From NCBI GenBank assembly GCA_964568805.1, contig CAZMRW010000042.1, positions 1-33,884 of the forward strand: a stretch of DNA of 33,884 nucleotides, given 5' to 3'. The translations under genes and the position numbers were made by a program. Of this stretch, positions 32,569 to 33,884 are shown in pieces. Source of the DNA: CAZMRW01 sp964568805. GTDB lineage: Bacteria; Pseudomonadota; Gammaproteobacteria; Methylococcales; Methylomonadaceae. The notes beneath the pieces are model-generated. The model searched no databases, had not been told where the DNA came from, and worked only from the letters and a program-made list of their open reading frames with translations. Positions within the stretch are counted from its first letter, which is position 1. Each line of letters opens with the position of its first letter.

Positions 32569-32877
32569 CTAACTGCGCTGTTGCTGTCGCAGGTTTTCCA
32601 TCTCTTCCAGCAGATCCAGAACCAGGGCGCTGCCGGGAAGATTTATGCCAAGATCTTGCTGCAATCGGATGGCTGTCTGCAGACGCTTCAACGCCTTCGT
32701 ATCAAAAAGCCAATTGTGAATGGATTCTCCTTGAGGTTCCAATACGCCTTCATCAACCATTTCAATGACATGCTCCGGCTTGACCTTGGCGCACTGACAT
32801 AGCTCGACCAAGGTAAAGCGTATCGTTTCATCCAGTACGGTGCCGGATATCACCACTATTTCCTTTGCCATCTTCAT
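32569..32877 (-). CDS. cbpM: Chaperone modulator CbpM
   Basis: 102 aa. CbpM binds the J domain of CbpA and inhibits its DnaK co-chaperone and DNA-binding activities. The MerR-like helical pattern (FTLVELCQCAKVKPEHVIEM, VDEGVLEPQG) and the LQTAIRLQQDLGINLPGSAL segment, followed by a leucine-rich helix to the C-terminus, are typical. The ATG overlaps the cbpA stop as ATGA; an ATG two codons on is an alternative start. The cbpA-cbpM arrangement is the standard one. Confidence 0.93.
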   Translation of the reverse strand: MKMAKEIVVISGTVLDETIRFTLVELCQCAKVKPEHVIEMVDEGVLEPQGESIHNWLFDTKALKRLQTAIRLQQDLGINLPGSALVLDLLEEMENLRQQQRS

Positions 32878-33821
32878 ACTCCCATATTTCTACGCGGATT
32901 CATGGGCATCGTTTTAGCCATTTGCTCATATATTTTTTTGGCCGCTTCCGTCTCCGCCGGAGGAATAACAATTTTCAATGTCACATATTGATCGCCGGCC
33001 GGATTGCCGGGCAAACCTCTGCCTTTTAAACGAAGCTGTTTGCCCGTTTGAGATCCCGCAGGAATTTTAAGTTCCACTGTGCCGCCCAGCGTCGGCACCG
33101 AAATGCTTGCGCCCAAAGCGGCTTCCCATGGCGTTACCGGCAATTCGACATAAATGTCGGAACCTTTCGCATGAAACAGACGGTGCGGTCTGAATTCAAT
33201 TTCCAGATACAAATCGCCGTTGCTGCCTCCTTTCACTCTCGGCATGCCCTGCCCCGCCAAACGTATGCGCTGCCCGGATTTAATGCCTTTGGGTATTTTG
33301 ATGTTAAGCGTGCGCACCTTGGATATCATCTGGCCGTGTGCGTCGATTTCCGGCATATTGAGCGAGATCAAATGCTCGCCACCCTTATAGGCGTCCTCCA
33401 GTCCAATCTGAATCCTGGCATGCTGGTCTGTGCCATGGCTGTGAAACTCTCGGTAGATGGAGCCTTCCTGGTTTTGGCCAAAACCGCCGCCGAACAGCGC
33501 TTCAAAAAAATCGCTGAACCCCGAACCATGTGCGCCGGCGAATCCACCGCCGGAGTCAAAATTCCTGCGCCAGTCCGGCGGCGGGGTGAAAGTCTGGCCT
33601 TCCTGCCAATTACGGCCAATCTGGTCGTAGGCTGTGCGCTTTTTGGGATCTTTAAGCACTTCATAGGCTTCGCCCAATTCCTTGAATTTGGCCTCTGCAT
33701 TCGGTTCCTTGCTGACATCGGGATGATATTTTCTGGCCAGCTTTCGATAGGCCCGTTTTATCTCCTCCGGCGATGCATCCTTGGCAAGCCCCATTATTTT
33801 GTAATAATCTTTATATTCCAT
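32874..33821 (-). CDS. cbpA: DnaJ-like co-chaperone CbpA
   Basis: 315 aa, normal CbpA length. Class II J-domain protein that stimulates DnaK and, in E. coli, binds curved DNA in the nucleoid in stationary phase. The J domain (1-70) contains the HPD motif at residues 33-35 in RKYHPDVSKEP. A Gly/Phe-rich linker (90-120; GGGFAGAHGSGFSDFFEALF) follows, then two beta-rich substrate-binding domains (IQIGLEDAYKGG; VELPVTPWEAALGASISVPT; GSQTGKQLRLKGRGLP) and a short C-terminal tail. No zinc-finger region, so not DnaJ itself. Overlaps cbpM by four bases. About 60 bases upstream lie before the window end. Confidence 0.95.
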   Translation of the reverse strand: MEYKDYYKIMGLAKDASPEEIKRAYRKLARKYHPDVSKEPNAEAKFKELGEAYEVLKDPKKRTAYDQIGRNWQEGQTFTPPPDWRRNFDSGGGFAGAHGSGFSDFFEALFGGGFGQNQEGSIYREFHSHGTDQHARIQIGLEDAYKGGEHLISLNMPEIDAHGQMISKVRTLNIKIPKGIKSGQRIRLAGQGMPRVKGGSNGDLYLEIEFRPHRLFHAKGSDIYVELPVTPWEAALGASISVPTLGGTVELKIPAGSQTGKQLRLKGRGLPGNPAGDQYVTLKIVIPPAETEAAKKIYEQMAKTMPMNPRRNMGV

Positions 33822-33884
33822 GCGACCGGCAATGTTTTGAAGTTTATTGAGTGAAAATCAAATGCACAATTAAAATTAACTATT

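Noticed and set aside
1..33884. CRISPR arrays, transposases, integrases, tRNA or rRNA genes
   Set aside because: No regularly spaced repeats, no DDE or recombinase motifs and no tRNA-like folds were seen by eye.

Overview
This window is chromosomal DNA from a gammaproteobacterium. The main evidence is the left end: pepA, holC and valS read leftward, with lptF-lptG diverging from them, which is the classical gammaproteobacterial arrangement. The later genes (115-kDa-type NAD-glutamate dehydrogenase, ADP-forming acyl-CoA synthetase/GNAT fusion, CbpA/CbpM, HupE-like permease, multihaem cytochrome c) resemble what I know of Methylococcales methanotrophs, but no methane-oxidation gene is present, so that placement is a guess.

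Layout. 1-4.8 kb: valS (runs off the left edge), a patch of toxin-antitoxin-type genes and gene remnants, holC, pepA. 4.9-7.1 kb: lptF-lptG, the permease pair of the LPS exporter. 7.3-9.8 kb: a 563-aa protein with a possible degenerate PilZ domain, and a DUF1097 membrane protein. 10-14.2 kb (leftward): NAD-glutamate dehydrogenase, then an RsbW-like anti-sigma kinase and an RsbV-like STAS protein. 14.6-19 kb (rightward): Bcp/PrxQ peroxiredoxin, an IMP/AMP-type 5'-nucleotidase, and the acyl-CoA synthetase/acetyltransferase fusion. 19.2-21.9 kb: a visibly AT-rich accessory island with a divergent pair, a CoiA-like nuclease and a two-TM zinc-ribbon-like protein, sharing a 94-bp intergenic region full of secondary structure. 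22.1-25.4 kb: a visibly GC-richer exported/membrane operon (DUF4331, DUF4198, HupE/UreJ-like), probably for metal handling. 25.7-29.5 kb (leftward): pentahaem cytochrome c with a four-helix dihaem cytochrome b, a DUF302 protein, an NYN-LOTUS RNase-like protein, ChaB, and a ParB-like protein. 29.8-31.3 kb: an isopropylmalate/citramalate synthase-type enzyme. 31.7-32.5 kb: a lone PD-(D/E)XK-type nuclease. 32.6-33.8 kb: cbpA-cbpM co-chaperone pair.

How genes work together. lptF/lptG encode a heterodimer. The RsbW/RsbV-like pair should form a partner-switching module. The two cytochromes are adjacent and probably exchange electrons across or at the membrane. The DUF4198/HupE pair (ATGA overlap) probably captures and imports a metal ion. 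CbpM should inhibit or tune CbpA (ATGA overlap). The most interesting candidates for something undescribed are the divergent CoiA-like/zinc-ribbon membrane pair at 19.3-21.9 kb, the cytochrome b/c pair at 25.7-26.9 kb, and the DUF4331-DUF4198-HupE operon.

No tRNA, rRNA, CRISPR array, transposase or integrase was recognised. All family assignments come from reading the sequence without database searches.
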